Shown one piece after another: positions 1 to 7,648 of a DNA stretch of 64,000 nt. The translations under genes and the position numbers were made by a program. The stretch is from Janthinobacterium sp. SUN073. GTDB lineage: Bacteria > Pseudomonadota > Gammaproteobacteria > Burkholderiales > Burkholderiaceae_D. Positions within the stretch are counted from its first letter, which is position 1. The number at the start of each line of letters is the position of its first letter. Under the pieces are notes generated by a model, which saw nothing but the letters and a program-made list of their open reading frames with translations, did no database searches and was not told where the DNA came from. The DNA lies in NCBI RefSeq assembly GCF_030397665.1, contig NZ_JAPUBT010000001.1:372001-436000 (forward strand), in the 5' to 3' direction.

Positions 1-1200
1 CCGTCATCGCGTAGGCGCGTGCACCGGAATACGGACCGCTGCCCGTCGAACTGTCCGTGGCGCGCACGGTGAAGTTGAAGCTGCCGCCGGCCGTCGGCGT
101 GCCCGACAGCAAACCGGTGGCGGCATTCAAGGTCAGGCCGGCCGGCAAGGTGCCGGAGCTGATCGCGTACCCGTACGGCGCGAAGCCGTTCGAGGCGCTC
201 ACGCTCTGGCTGTAGGCCGCGCCCACGGTGGCTGCCGGCACGGTGCTAGGCGTAATCGTGATGGTGGGGCCGGCAACCGTGATCGTCACGGTGGCTGCAG
301 TCGAAGTGCCGATGCCGTTGGTGGCCGTGTAAGTGAAACTGTCCGGCCCGCCGTAGCCGGCCGTCGGCGTGTAGGTGATGCTGGTGCCGATGGCCGTCGC
401 CGTGCCATGGCTGGCGGCAGACGCCACCGCCACCGACGTCGCCGCACCGCCACTCAGGTTCAGGGGGATCGCAGTCGGGCCGCTGCCGAAGGCCACCGTG
501 GCGCTGGCGGCGCCGGCAACGGGCGCACCCGCCGCCACCGTGACGGAATAGGCGCGCGAACCCGTGTAGGGGCCGCTGTTGGCGCTGCTGTCGGTGGCCG
601 TGACGGTAAAGTTGAAGGGTCCCGCCGCCGTCGGCGTGCCGGACAAGGTGCCGTTCGCCGCCAGGCTCAGGCCCGTCGGCACGCTGCCAGCGGTGATGAC
701 ATAGCTGTAGGTGGCCGTGCCGCCGCTGGCGGTGATGTTCTGGCTGTAGGCGACGCCAGCCGTGATGGCCGGCATGACCGTCGGCATGATGCTGATCGTT
801 GGCGCATTGACCGTCATCGCGTAGGCGCGTGCACCGGAATACGGACCGCTGCCCGTCGAACTGTCCGTGGCGCGCACGGTGAAGTTGAAGCTGCCGCCGG
901 CCGTCGGCGTGCCCGACAGCAAACCGGTGGCGGCATTCAAGGTCAGGCCGGCCGGCAAGGTGCCGGAGCTGATCGCGTACCCGTACGGCGCGAAGCCGTT
1001 CGAGGCGCTCACACTCTGGCTGTAGGCCGCGCCCACGGTGGCTGCCGGCACGGTGCTAGGCGTAATCGTGATGGTGGGGCCGGCAACCGTGATCGTCACG
1101 GTGGCTGCAGTCGAAGTGCCGCTGCCATTGGTCGCGGTGTAGGTAAAGGTGTCCAGCCCGCCGTAGCCGGCCGTCGGCGTATAGGTGATGCTGGTGCCGC
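1..1200. repeat. 810-bp tandem duplication inside the Ig-like gene
   Basis: Bases 1 to about 312 recur at 811 to about 1122 with only one or two substitutions (for example at 223 versus 1013). Similarity then falls but stays high to about 1200. The unit is 810 bp, or 270 codons, holding three Ig-like modules (two He_PIG and one cadherin-like), so the frame is kept. More copies may lie left of the window. Confidence 0.9.
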
Positions 1201-1774
1201 TGGCCGTCGCCGTGCCATGTGCGGCGGCGGAAGCCACCGCCACCGACGTCGCCGTAGCCCCGCTCAGGCTCAGGGTGATCGGATTGGCACTGCTGCCGTA
1301 GGCCACCGTGGCGCTGACGGCGCCGGCAACTGGGGTAATGGGCAGTATCGTGACATTGAAAACAAGGGCTTTCCGACTTCCGTCCTCCACTATAAAAGTA
1401 TCCGTAGTGGCACTGAGGTTTGTATTCCTGTAGCGCACGATATTCGTCGATACCATATCACCTTCCAACTGGCCGAATGTCGGCGGCGTCAAGACCACCC
1501 CCGTCAAGCCGAATGCATCGCAAGCCGAAACCCAAAAATCCTCACTGTCGACGTAACCTCCTGCCGAGACCGTGAGGCTGACCGGAGAACAGGGACTCGC
1601 AGGAACAGCAGCCGCAGACTGTGAAAACAATGACAACAGCATCAATAACAAGGTTGCCGTCATGTGCTTCAACCTCGACGACAGGGAAATGGCACGCTGC
1701 GCGCCAGCGCTGAGGAAATCAAGGCGGCTAACAGGTGGGGATGCCCATCCAAATTTTCTGAAATTTAGAAACAT
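1..1774 (-). CDS. Surface/secreted protein with Ig-like (He_PIG and cadherin-like) repeats, 3' end outside window
   Basis: The minus-strand frame is open from the left edge to a start near 1774, about 590 residues of a longer protein. The chosen ATG at 1774 has AAGGA five bases upstream; an adjacent ATG at 1777 is an alternative. The N-terminus has a basic stretch followed by a hydrophobic core (TATLLLMLLSLFSQSAAA), so it looks exported with a long signal peptide. After a short unique region come modules of two kinds: putative-Ig He_PIG modules (pattern AAYSQSVSASNG, GTLPAGLTLNAATGLLSGTPT, about 90 aa each) and a cadherin-like module (ITYTPTAGYGG, FTYTATNG). These folds are common in large bacterial adhesins. 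The partner, ligand and C-terminal anchor cannot be seen. It is divergent from the tail-collar genes. Confidence 0.8.
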   Translation of the reverse strand, partial: MFLNFRKFGWASPPVSRLDFLSAGAQRAISLSSRLKHMTATLLLMLLSLFSQSAAAVPASPCSPVSLTVSAGGYVDSEDFWVSACDAFGLTGVVLTPPTFGQLEGDMVSTNIVRYRNTNLSATTDTFIVEDGSRKALVFNVTILPITPVAGAVSATVAYGSSANPITLSLSGATATSVAVASAAAHGTATASGTSITYTPTAGYGGLDTFTYTATNGSGTSTAATVTITVAGPTITITPSTVPAATVGAAYSQSVSASNGFAPYGYAISSGTLPAGLTLNAATGLLSGTPTAGGSFNFTVRATDSSTGSGPYSGARAYAMTVNAPTISIMPTVMPAITAGVAYSQNITASGGTATYSYVITAGSVPTGLSLAANGTLSGTPTAAGPFNFTVTATDSSANSGPYTGSRAYSVTVAAGAPVAGAASATVAFGSGPTAIPLNLSGGAATSVAVASAASHGTATAIGTSITYTPTAGYGGPDSFTYTATNGIGTSTAATVTITVAGPTITITPSTVPAATVGAAYSQSVSASNGFAPYGYAISSGTLPAGLTLNAATGLLSGTPTAGGSFNFTVRATDSSTGSGPYSGARAYAMT

Positions 1775-1870
1775 CATCGTCCTTCAATACATTGTTTGGG
1801 GGGGAGAATGCTGGCCTGATCCGACGCCTTAATGAACACGGTTGATGCCGATTTCAGTCACTGCTGCAGG

Positions 1871-1893
1871 GGGGAAAATGCTTCCCCTTTTTA
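1871..1893 (+). terminator. Hairpin with T-rich tail upstream of the tail-collar promoter
   Basis: GGGGAA and TTCCCC form a 6-bp stem around a 5-base loop, followed by TTTTTATT. It has the form of a rho-independent terminator on the plus strand, but no plus-strand gene precedes it. It may insulate the promoter directly downstream, or be chance. Confidence 0.35.
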
Positions 1894-1922
1894 TTGACGC
1901 TTGCTTTGCATCAACGTATGCT
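1894..1922 (+). promoter_or_regulatory. Sigma-70-type promoter for the tail-collar triad
   Basis: TTGACG at 1894-1899 and TATGCT at 1917-1922 are separated by 17 bp, close to the sigma-70 consensus. Transcription would start near 1929, giving a leader of about 120 nt before the first tail-collar gene. The region 1925-2050 is strongly AT-rich compared with its surroundings. Confidence 0.55.
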
Positions 1923-2050
1923 ACTACGAGTAGCAAATAAAGCAACTAAAAAGTGTTGCCAAAAAGAGATATTTTAATGTAAACCAATTACTATCAATAA
2001 AAGTATTAATCTATATTCCATTTAACAACAGTTATGGGGAGATAAATGCG

Positions 2051-2584
2051 ATGTCTGACGTCTTTGTAGGTCAAATCATGATGGCTGGTTTTGGCTTCAC
2101 ACCAAGGAAGTTCGCAGCTTGTAGTGGCCAAATCATGCTCATCCAGCAAAATGCCGCCCTGTTTTCCCTGCTGGGCACCCAGTACGGCGGCAACGGGCAA
2201 ACGACCTTTGCCTTGCCCGACTTGCGCAGCCGCACGCCTTTCGGTTCAGGAGTCTCTGTCGACGGGGGCTGGCAACCAGCCCCACTCGTCCAGGGCACGC
2301 CGGACGGTTCGGAAACTGTCACCTTGCTAGGCACCCAGCTGCCAATGCACAACCATGCGGCCAGCGCGCTGACGCCGCCGGGTTCGTCCAAGAGTCCCGC
2401 TGGCGCACTGTATGCCAGCAGTGGGAGCGAATCGATTTATGTCGCCGCATCAGGACCGCAGGTGGCGCTGGCGCAGCAGACGCTGGGCAGCGTTGGCGGC
2501 AATGGTCCGCACAACAATATGCAGCCCTTCCGCGTCATCAATTTCAACATTGCCTTGTATGGTGTTTTCCCCTCGCGTAACTAA
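2051..2584 (+). CDS. Tail-collar (Mdp-type) protein 1
   Basis: A 177-aa protein with the phage tail-collar fold signature: N-terminal VGQIMMAGFGFTPRKFAAC, then the conserved LFSLLGTQYGGNGQTTFALPDLR core, a variable middle, and a C-terminal NNMQPFRVINFNIALYGVFP block. Members are annotated either as tail fibre proteins or as microcystin-dependent protein (MdpB) homologues. No signal peptide is visible. A GGGGAGA ribosome-binding site lies upstream. It is the first of three equal-length paralogs, all on the plus strand and probably one operon. No other phage structural gene is nearby, so this is not an obvious tail-module fragment. The cellular role of such stand-alone clusters is not established. 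Confidence 0.85.
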   Translation: MSDVFVGQIMMAGFGFTPRKFAACSGQIMLIQQNAALFSLLGTQYGGNGQTTFALPDLRSRTPFGSGVSVDGGWQPAPLVQGTPDGSETVTLLGTQLPMHNHAASALTPPGSSKSPAGALYASSGSESIYVAASGPQVALAQQTLGSVGGNGPHNNMQPFRVINFNIALYGVFPSRN

Positions 2585-2616
2585 ACCGCATCCCACCTTG
2601 TTAACGGAGAACATCC

Positions 2617-3150
2617 ATGTCCCAATGTTATGTAGGTGAAATTCGCCAGTTTGCCTTTCCACGCATACCCACCGGGTGGTTTGCCTGCGACGGCAGCCTC
2701 AAACCTATTGCTGAATATGAGGTGTTGTTCATGCTGATCGGCACCACCTATGGTGGCGATGGTCAGGTCACCTTTGGCGTGCCGGATTTACGCGGCCAGT
2801 TGCCCTTGCACCAGGGACAGGGAGCAGGTTTAACGCCGCGCATCATCGGCAGCACCGGTGGCAGCGAGCAGGTCACCTTGACAACAGATCAGATTCCCCA
2901 GCACACGCACACCTATTTCGCCACCAACGCCACCGCCAACGCCGCAACACCGGGGCCGACGCTGGCGCTGGGCGCCGCCACCAACAGCGACAATATGTAC
3001 GCGACCAGTGCGACGGGGGCCCTGCCGACGGTGCTGTCGGGCGTCGCCTGCGGCCTCGCTGGCGCCAACCTCCCCCATGAAAACCGCATGCCGACGCTGG
3101 CCGTGTCATTTTGCATCGCATGGCAGGGCGTCTTCCCTTCGCAGCAGTAA
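2617..3150 (+). CDS. Tail-collar (Mdp-type) protein 2
   Basis: A 177-aa paralog of the preceding gene, 32 bp downstream, with its own AACGGAGAAC ribosome-binding site. The collar core is kept (LFMLIGTTYGGDGQVTFGVPDLRG, residues about 35-60), as is the C-terminal HENRMPTLAVSFCIAWQGVF block. The middle, about residues 85-140, is alanine- and threonine-rich and diverges strongly from the other copies. That pattern fits a conserved scaffold with a variable surface. It is probably co-transcribed with its neighbours. Confidence 0.85.
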   Translation: MSQCYVGEIRQFAFPRIPTGWFACDGSLKPIAEYEVLFMLIGTTYGGDGQVTFGVPDLRGQLPLHQGQGAGLTPRIIGSTGGSEQVTLTTDQIPQHTHTYFATNATANAATPGPTLALGAATNSDNMYATSATGALPTVLSGVACGLAGANLPHENRMPTLAVSFCIAWQGVFPSQQ

Positions 3151-3186
3151 CGACGACAGTCCACCCGACTTCACAGGAGAAAAATC

Positions 3187-3720
3187 GTGACATCACCATT
3201 CCTTGGCGAGATTCAGATCTTCGGTTTCAACTATCCACCGGCAGGCTGGGCACTGTGCAACGGCGCCACCTTGTCGCCGACCCAGAACACCGCCCTGTAC
3301 GCACTGATCGGCACCACCTATGGCGGCAATGGCAGCACCACCTTCCAGCTCCCCAACCTGGTCGGCCGCGCCGCGTGCAGCCAGGGTACGGGACCCGGCC
3401 TGTCGCAATATGACATCGGCGAGTTCGTTGGCGCCGCAGGCGTGACGCTGACGGCGCAGGAAATGCCGGCGCACCGGCATGTCATGACGGTCAACCGTCA
3501 GCCGACGGCTACTCTGCAAAGCAATATCCCTGTAGCAGACGCACTGCTGCTGGCACCGGGCAAGACGACGGCCATGACGCTCAGCATCACTCCCGACACC
3601 AGGCTGGCACCCAACGTCGTCGGCTTGACCGGTGGCAACCAGGCGCACGAAAACCGCCAGCCCTTGCTGGCGCTGAACTACTGCATCGCATTGCAGGGAG
3701 AGTTCCCACGGTTTGATTGA
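3187..3720 (+). CDS. Tail-collar (Mdp-type) protein 3
   Basis: The third 177-aa paralog, 36 bp after the second, with an AGGAG ribosome-binding site. It shares the blocks ALYALIGTTYGGNGSTTFQL and HENRQPLLALNYCIALQGEF with the other two, while the central segment differs. Identical lengths in three copies with different middles argue for duplication followed by selected divergence rather than recent redundancy. A perfect 11-bp hairpin follows the gene and separates it from the convergent DUF6916 gene. Confidence 0.85.
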   Translation: MTSPFLGEIQIFGFNYPPAGWALCNGATLSPTQNTALYALIGTTYGGNGSTTFQLPNLVGRAACSQGTGPGLSQYDIGEFVGAAGVTLTAQEMPAHRHVMTVNRQPTATLQSNIPVADALLLAPGKTTAMTLSITPDTRLAPNVVGLTGGNQAHENRQPLLALNYCIALQGEFPRFD

Positions 3721-3735
3721 GGCAAGCAGGATGGA

Positions 3736-3768
3736 GAAACAAGGCACGCGCACAGCCTGCCTTGTTTC
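3736..3768. terminator. Bidirectional terminator hairpin
   Basis: GAAACAAGGCA and TGCCTTGTTTC form a perfect 11-bp stem with an 11-base loop, between the convergent third tail-collar gene and the DUF6916 gene. The arms end in T- and A-rich runs, which suits termination from both sides. Confidence 0.7.
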
Positions 3769-3798
3769 CAGGCGCATCAGGACACGCGGGGCAAGAGC

Positions 3799-4089
3799 TT
3801 AGTTGAACACGGCCTGGTACAGGAAGCCGTGATTGTCGCGCGCCACCGGCACCAGGAAAATTCCCACTTCGCCGAAAGCGTCATGCTGCAGCTGGAAAAT
3901 TTTCTGGTTGAAGACGATGGCGGAAGAATTGCGGAAAAGCAGGCTGAACGGTGGGCGCAACATTCCCTGCAAGGTCGACGCCGGCAACGGACGCGCCTCC
4001 ACCAGGATGAACGGCGCGTTGCCGTCGCCCACCGAGATAAACGTGTCATTCAGGCGCGGGGCAAAATGCTCGAGGGTCAGTATATCCAT
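3799..4089 (-). CDS. DUF6916 family protein
   Basis: A 96-aa protein whose pattern LVEARPLPAS, PFSLLFRNSSA and LVPVARDNHGFLYQAVFN matches the DUF6916 family as I know it. The family is small, of unknown function, and often annotated next to tail-collar (Mdp) genes. No signal peptide or membrane segment is visible. It is convergent with the tail-collar triad, so the four genes form a compact cassette. The association with the triad is the main clue to its role; what it does is unknown. Confidence 0.75.
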   Translation of the reverse strand: MDILTLEHFAPRLNDTFISVGDGNAPFILVEARPLPASTLQGMLRPPFSLLFRNSSAIVFNQKIFQLQHDAFGEVGIFLVPVARDNHGFLYQAVFN

Positions 4090-4166
4090 GGTGCGTTTCC
4101 GTTCAGATATTGGCAGGACAGTGACTTATTCTAAATGAATCATTGTTGCATTGAAACTCTTTTAAT

Positions 4167-4193
4167 GCGGGAGCCGCAAGCAGGCGGCTCCCG
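4167..4193. terminator. Stem-loop after the S9 peptidase gene
   Basis: GCGGGAGCCGC and GCGGCTCCCGC form a perfect 11-bp stem just past the peptidase stop codon. The following bases on the minus strand are ATTAAAAGAG, without a clean U-tract, so it may end transcription weakly or stabilise the 3' end. Confidence 0.5.
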
Positions 4194-4207
4194 CCAGCTT
4201 GCAGTGC

Positions 4208-6226
4208 TTAGCGCATCGCCTCCAGCAAACCGGGCGCAAACTCGGCGCCGTGCTTGACCTGCGCGGTGGACGCCTTCAGGGTCGCGCCGATCGGCTCGGC
4301 GCGGCCAGCCAGGCATTGCCCCAGGAAGTTTTCCATCACCGCATTGAAGGCGATGTTGTTCACAGGGCGGGCAAAGCCATGGCCTTCGTCGGGGAACAGC
4401 ACATACGTGACGGGGATATTCTTCGCCGCCATGGCTGCCACGATCTGGTCCGATTCCGCCACGTTGACGCGCGGGTCGTTCGCGCCCTGGCCAATCAGCA
4501 GCGGCCGCTGGATATTCTGCGCAAAATTCAGCGGCGAGCGCTCTTTCAGCAGCGCGCGGCCTTCTTCCGTGCTCGGGTCGCCCATGCGCTTGTAGAACTG
4601 CTGCTTGCCCGCTTCCCAGTACGGCGGAATCGTTTGCAACAGGGTGAACAGGTTCGACGGGCCGACGATATCGACGCCGCAGGCGAACGTGGTGGGCGTG
4701 AATGCCATGCCGGCCAGGGTGGCGTAGCCGCCATACGAGCCGCCCATGATGGCCACCTTGTCGGCGCTGGTCACGCCGCTCTTCACGGCCCATTGCACCG
4801 CGTCGAGCAAGTCGTCATGCATCTTGCGGCCCCACTGCAGGTCGCCGGCCGAAATGAATTGCTTGCCGAAGCCCGTCGAACCCCGGTAATTCACCGACAG
4901 CACAGCATAGCCGCGGTTGGCCAGCCACTGGTGGTAGCCGTTGTAGCCATAGGTATCACGCGCCCATGGCCCGCCGTGCACCAGCAGCACCATCGGCACC
5001 GCCTGCGATGGCACGCCGCCGGCGCTCGCCTTCGATGCCTGCGGCAATGTCAGATAAGACACCAGGGTCAGGCCGTCGCGTGCCTTGATTTCCTGTGGGT
5101 ACATGGGCACCAGCGGCGCGCCCTCCAGCTCCGGCCGCGTCACGTACAGCTGCGTCAGCTTCTTGGTCTTGCGCTCATACAGCCAGCTCGATGCCGGCGC
5201 CGTGACGGCGTCGACGCCCACCAGCCACTTGTCGTCGGCTTCCGTGCGCGACGTCACGTTGAACTGTCCCTTGGCATGCTTCTTCAGGAAGGCCAGGTCG
5301 GCCTTCAGGTCGTCCGTCAGCGGCAGGTATTCCTGCTGCAGATAGTCGACGGAATAGGCTTGCACCTTGCCCGTGCGCGTGTCGTACAGGGCGTCAGAAA
5401 TATCGGCGCGCGGATCCTGCGCCACCAGCGTGGTCTTGCCGCTGGCGACATCCTGCGCCAGCAGCGCCGAGGTATTGCGGCCGCGCGAGTCGGTCCAGTA
5501 CAAGGTCTTGCCATCGACCGTAAACGCCAGCGGCGCCGTGGTCTGCGAGTCTTCCAGGCCCACCTCGGCCAGCGGTGCGCTCTCGACCTTGCCATCCGTC
5601 ATGCGGAAATACTGCATGCCGCCATCGGCGCGCGCCTTGCTGGCGATGCGCAGCCTGAGCTGCTCGTCGGCCAGGTAGCCGCCATAGCCATCATTCTGCT
5701 GCACCAGGGTCAGCTTGCCGCTGGCCAGCTCCAGGCTGTACACGTCATGCCAGCGCGCATCGCGGTTATTGATGCCCACCAGGATGCGGTCCTTGACCTT
5801 GCTGCTGATCTGGACGATCCGCACGCGGGTCTTCTCGAACGGCGTGTAATTGATCTGCTTGCCGCTCACGACATTCACGCCATACAGCAGGAAGTTTTCA
5901 TCACCGCCCTTGTCCTGGATGAACAGCAGGGTTGTCGAATCGGGCGACCAGAAGCTGCTGCGGATGGGCCGCACCTTCTCTTGCGTCAGCGGACGCGCCT
6001 GCGCCAGGTCGCTGGCCGGCGCCACCCACACATTGAGCACGCCATCGCGCGGCGCGATCCACGACAGCCACTTGCCATCCGGGCTGATGCGCCCGCCGGA
6101 CTTGCTGGGATTGCCAAAGATCTTCGCCCGCTCGATCAGCGGCGGGTGATCGACAGGGGCTTGGGCGTGCGCCGGCAGCGCGGCGGCAAACAACAGGGCA
6201 GGCAGGGCATAGCGAATCATGGACAC
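4208..6226 (-). CDS. Secreted S9-family prolyl oligopeptidase/acylaminoacyl-type peptidase
   Basis: A 672-aa protein. Residues 1-22 form a signal peptide ending in ALPAHAQA, so it acts in the periplasm or outside. Residues about 30-390 form a beta-propeller-like region that contains the TolB-type pattern SPDGKWLSW. The C-terminal alpha/beta-hydrolase domain carries GGSYGGYA (nucleophile Ser near residue 496), Asp in GANDPRVN (near 583) and His in DEGHGFARP (near 616), a complete catalytic triad. The oxyanion region VHGGPWARD is present. Such enzymes cut short peptides with limited specificity. The gene stands alone between the DUF6916 gene and the MepA-like pair, with a stem-loop after its stop. 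Confidence 0.92.
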   Translation of the reverse strand: MSMIRYALPALLFAAALPAHAQAPVDHPPLIERAKIFGNPSKSGGRISPDGKWLSWIAPRDGVLNVWVAPASDLAQARPLTQEKVRPIRSSFWSPDSTTLLFIQDKGGDENFLLYGVNVVSGKQINYTPFEKTRVRIVQISSKVKDRILVGINNRDARWHDVYSLELASGKLTLVQQNDGYGGYLADEQLRLRIASKARADGGMQYFRMTDGKVESAPLAEVGLEDSQTTAPLAFTVDGKTLYWTDSRGRNTSALLAQDVASGKTTLVAQDPRADISDALYDTRTGKVQAYSVDYLQQEYLPLTDDLKADLAFLKKHAKGQFNVTSRTEADDKWLVGVDAVTAPASSWLYERKTKKLTQLYVTRPELEGAPLVPMYPQEIKARDGLTLVSYLTLPQASKASAGGVPSQAVPMVLLVHGGPWARDTYGYNGYHQWLANRGYAVLSVNYRGSTGFGKQFISAGDLQWGRKMHDDLLDAVQWAVKSGVTSADKVAIMGGSYGGYATLAGMAFTPTTFACGVDIVGPSNLFTLLQTIPPYWEAGKQQFYKRMGDPSTEEGRALLKERSPLNFAQNIQRPLLIGQGANDPRVNVAESDQIVAAMAAKNIPVTYVLFPDEGHGFARPVNNIAFNAVMENFLGQCLAGRAEPIGATLKASTAQVKHGAEFAPGLLEAMR

Positions 6227-6406
6227 CTCATGGTTGTTGGATGAAGAGAAACATCACACATACACGTGCCAGCAAATCATAGGCGAAAGCCGTGTTGCCA
6301 GGTTGATGACAGTGACAGGGGACGAAAATCGGGGGATGGAAGGGCGAAAACGGGTGATGGCAGGTCCGTCAAGTCACTGACACGAGCGCGGCCATGGGGG
6401 AAGTAC

Positions 6407-6787
6407 TTAGCAAACGCCGCCAGCCTCGCTCGTGCCTGTACGCAGGTCAAGCCCAAGCAGGCAGGTGTAGCCGTTTTCCCTGCTGTAGACGCACAGAAGA
6501 TGCCCTCGGCGCCGCTCGCGGTCTTCAGGATCGCCGCTGCAGGCATGCTCGCGCCGCACGTCAGGCCCGATGCCATTGAACAAATCCCGGGCACTCTGCC
6601 CTTTGAACCTGAATGACACATGGCGGTCGTTCGGTGTGGGCGGCAGCATCTCGGCAAGGCTGCCGCCGTATACCTGATAGCGGCCGCTGAGTACCTTGGC
6701 GGCAGCCGTTTCCACGCTACTTTCGGCGGACTGTGCCAACGAAATCAGGGTGCACGCACCCAAAATTCCTGCTCTGTGAAAATTCAC
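6407..6787 (-). CDS. Small secreted/periplasmic orphan protein, coupled to a MepA-like gene
   Basis: A 126-aa product starting at GTG (6787), with a strong AGGAGG five bases upstream and a 4-bp overlap (GTGA) with the stop of the upstream MepA-like frame, so it is translationally coupled to it. The N-terminus FHRAGILGACTLISLAQSAE is a probable signal peptide. Three cysteines in the second half (HACSG, LLCVY, YTCLL) and a fourth at the C-terminus could form disulfides. I do not recognise the family. A small periplasmic protein encoded just behind a peptidoglycan endopeptidase is the layout of an effector-immunity pair or of an enzyme with its inhibitor; this is an inference from context only. 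Confidence 0.6.
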   Translation of the reverse strand: MNFHRAGILGACTLISLAQSAESSVETAAAKVLSGRYQVYGGSLAEMLPPTPNDRHVSFRFKGQSARDLFNGIGPDVRREHACSGDPEDRERRRGHLLCVYSRENGYTCLLGLDLRTGTSEAGGVC

Positions 6788-7390
6788 GCATACCTCCTGA
6801 TCTCGACGTGAAAGTGATCGTCATGGCGTATCGCCGAGCGCACTCTTCCACCTCCAATCGCCTTCTGCACTTCCGTGTCATTAAAGTAAATGGTGCGGAC
6901 CATCATGTGCCGCGCAAATAGTCGAATCAGCCGGGTTGTTGCCTCACGATCATAGGCAGCATCAAAACGCGTCAACCACGCCTCCTGCCCTGTCAGCTTG
7001 TCCTTCCGGACCGGCCGAATATCCATTTCAAGCCCCTTCTGGTGCGTGACGTGGCCATCATATTCGGCGCCACCAGCGACACTGATATTGCCGATACAAA
7101 ACTTGCGCTCGTCAATGGCTTGCCACTCACGCTCAATGCACAGAATAAGAGTCATCAGCTTGGGGTGGGCATACTGGGCCTGATGGCCAGTGCCTGCCGC
7201 CCACATTTCCATAAACGTAATAACCCGCCCCCTCAGGCGCCTGGGGCAACATAAAGTAACCGCGCTTATCTTTCGGTTGAAGCTCCAGCATGATGGTCTT
7301 CACCAAGCGACGATACGCATCGAAATGCCGAGGGTATGCGAGAGTATGTGAGGGTATGATTAATAGCATCGCTGACGACGCTACGCCCAT
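6784..7390 (-). pseudogene. MepA-like (M74) murein endopeptidase, apparently frameshifted
   Basis: The 3' frame (start-like ATG at 7212, 142 aa) carries the zinc-peptidase signature of penicillin-insensitive murein endopeptidases: GGAEYDGHVTHQKGLEMDIRP (His and Asp ligands) and RHDDHFHVEIRR. It lacks the usual N-terminus. That part lies in another frame, from an ATG at 7390, ending in RGYFMLPQAPEGAGYYVYGN. The frames meet in GTGGGCGGCAGGC near 7185-7200; removing one G would give a continuous GYYVYGNVGAGTGHQAQYAHPKL reading. So this is either a real one-base frameshift or a sequencing error. Homologues cleave peptidoglycan cross-links. Bases 7391-7648 upstream show no gene I can support. Confidence 0.65.
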
Positions 7391-7648
7391 ACATGCACAC
7401 TACAAGATGTGAGCAGACAAAGCGATTATTGATGGCGTCCTCGTTCAATGACTTGGGATAAATCAATTCTGTCTCAATAATAGAGTGCAGGATCGATTCC
7501 GCATGCCTCCTGTGAGTCGACTCGGGGCGAGCACAGTGGTACTGACGATGCATTTAGAAAGCCGCCTTGTCTGTTTAATAATTACCTTTGACGGACTCTG
7601 ATAATTAGGGATTACCTTCCTCGGCGCCATGAATACCGTGCCCGCTTG

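Noticed and set aside
407-1624. A 405-codon plus-strand frame at the left edge
   Set aside because: It is antisense to the Ig-repeat frame, which has recognisable modules and a signal peptide.
2041-3720. Tail-collar genes as part of a second prophage
   Set aside because: No capsid, tube, baseplate, lysis or integration genes are nearby, and the three genes are followed by chromosomal genes.
4199-6244. A 681-codon plus-strand frame opposite the S9 peptidase
   Set aside because: The peptidase frame has a signal peptide and full catalytic triad; the antisense frame has no recognisable domain.
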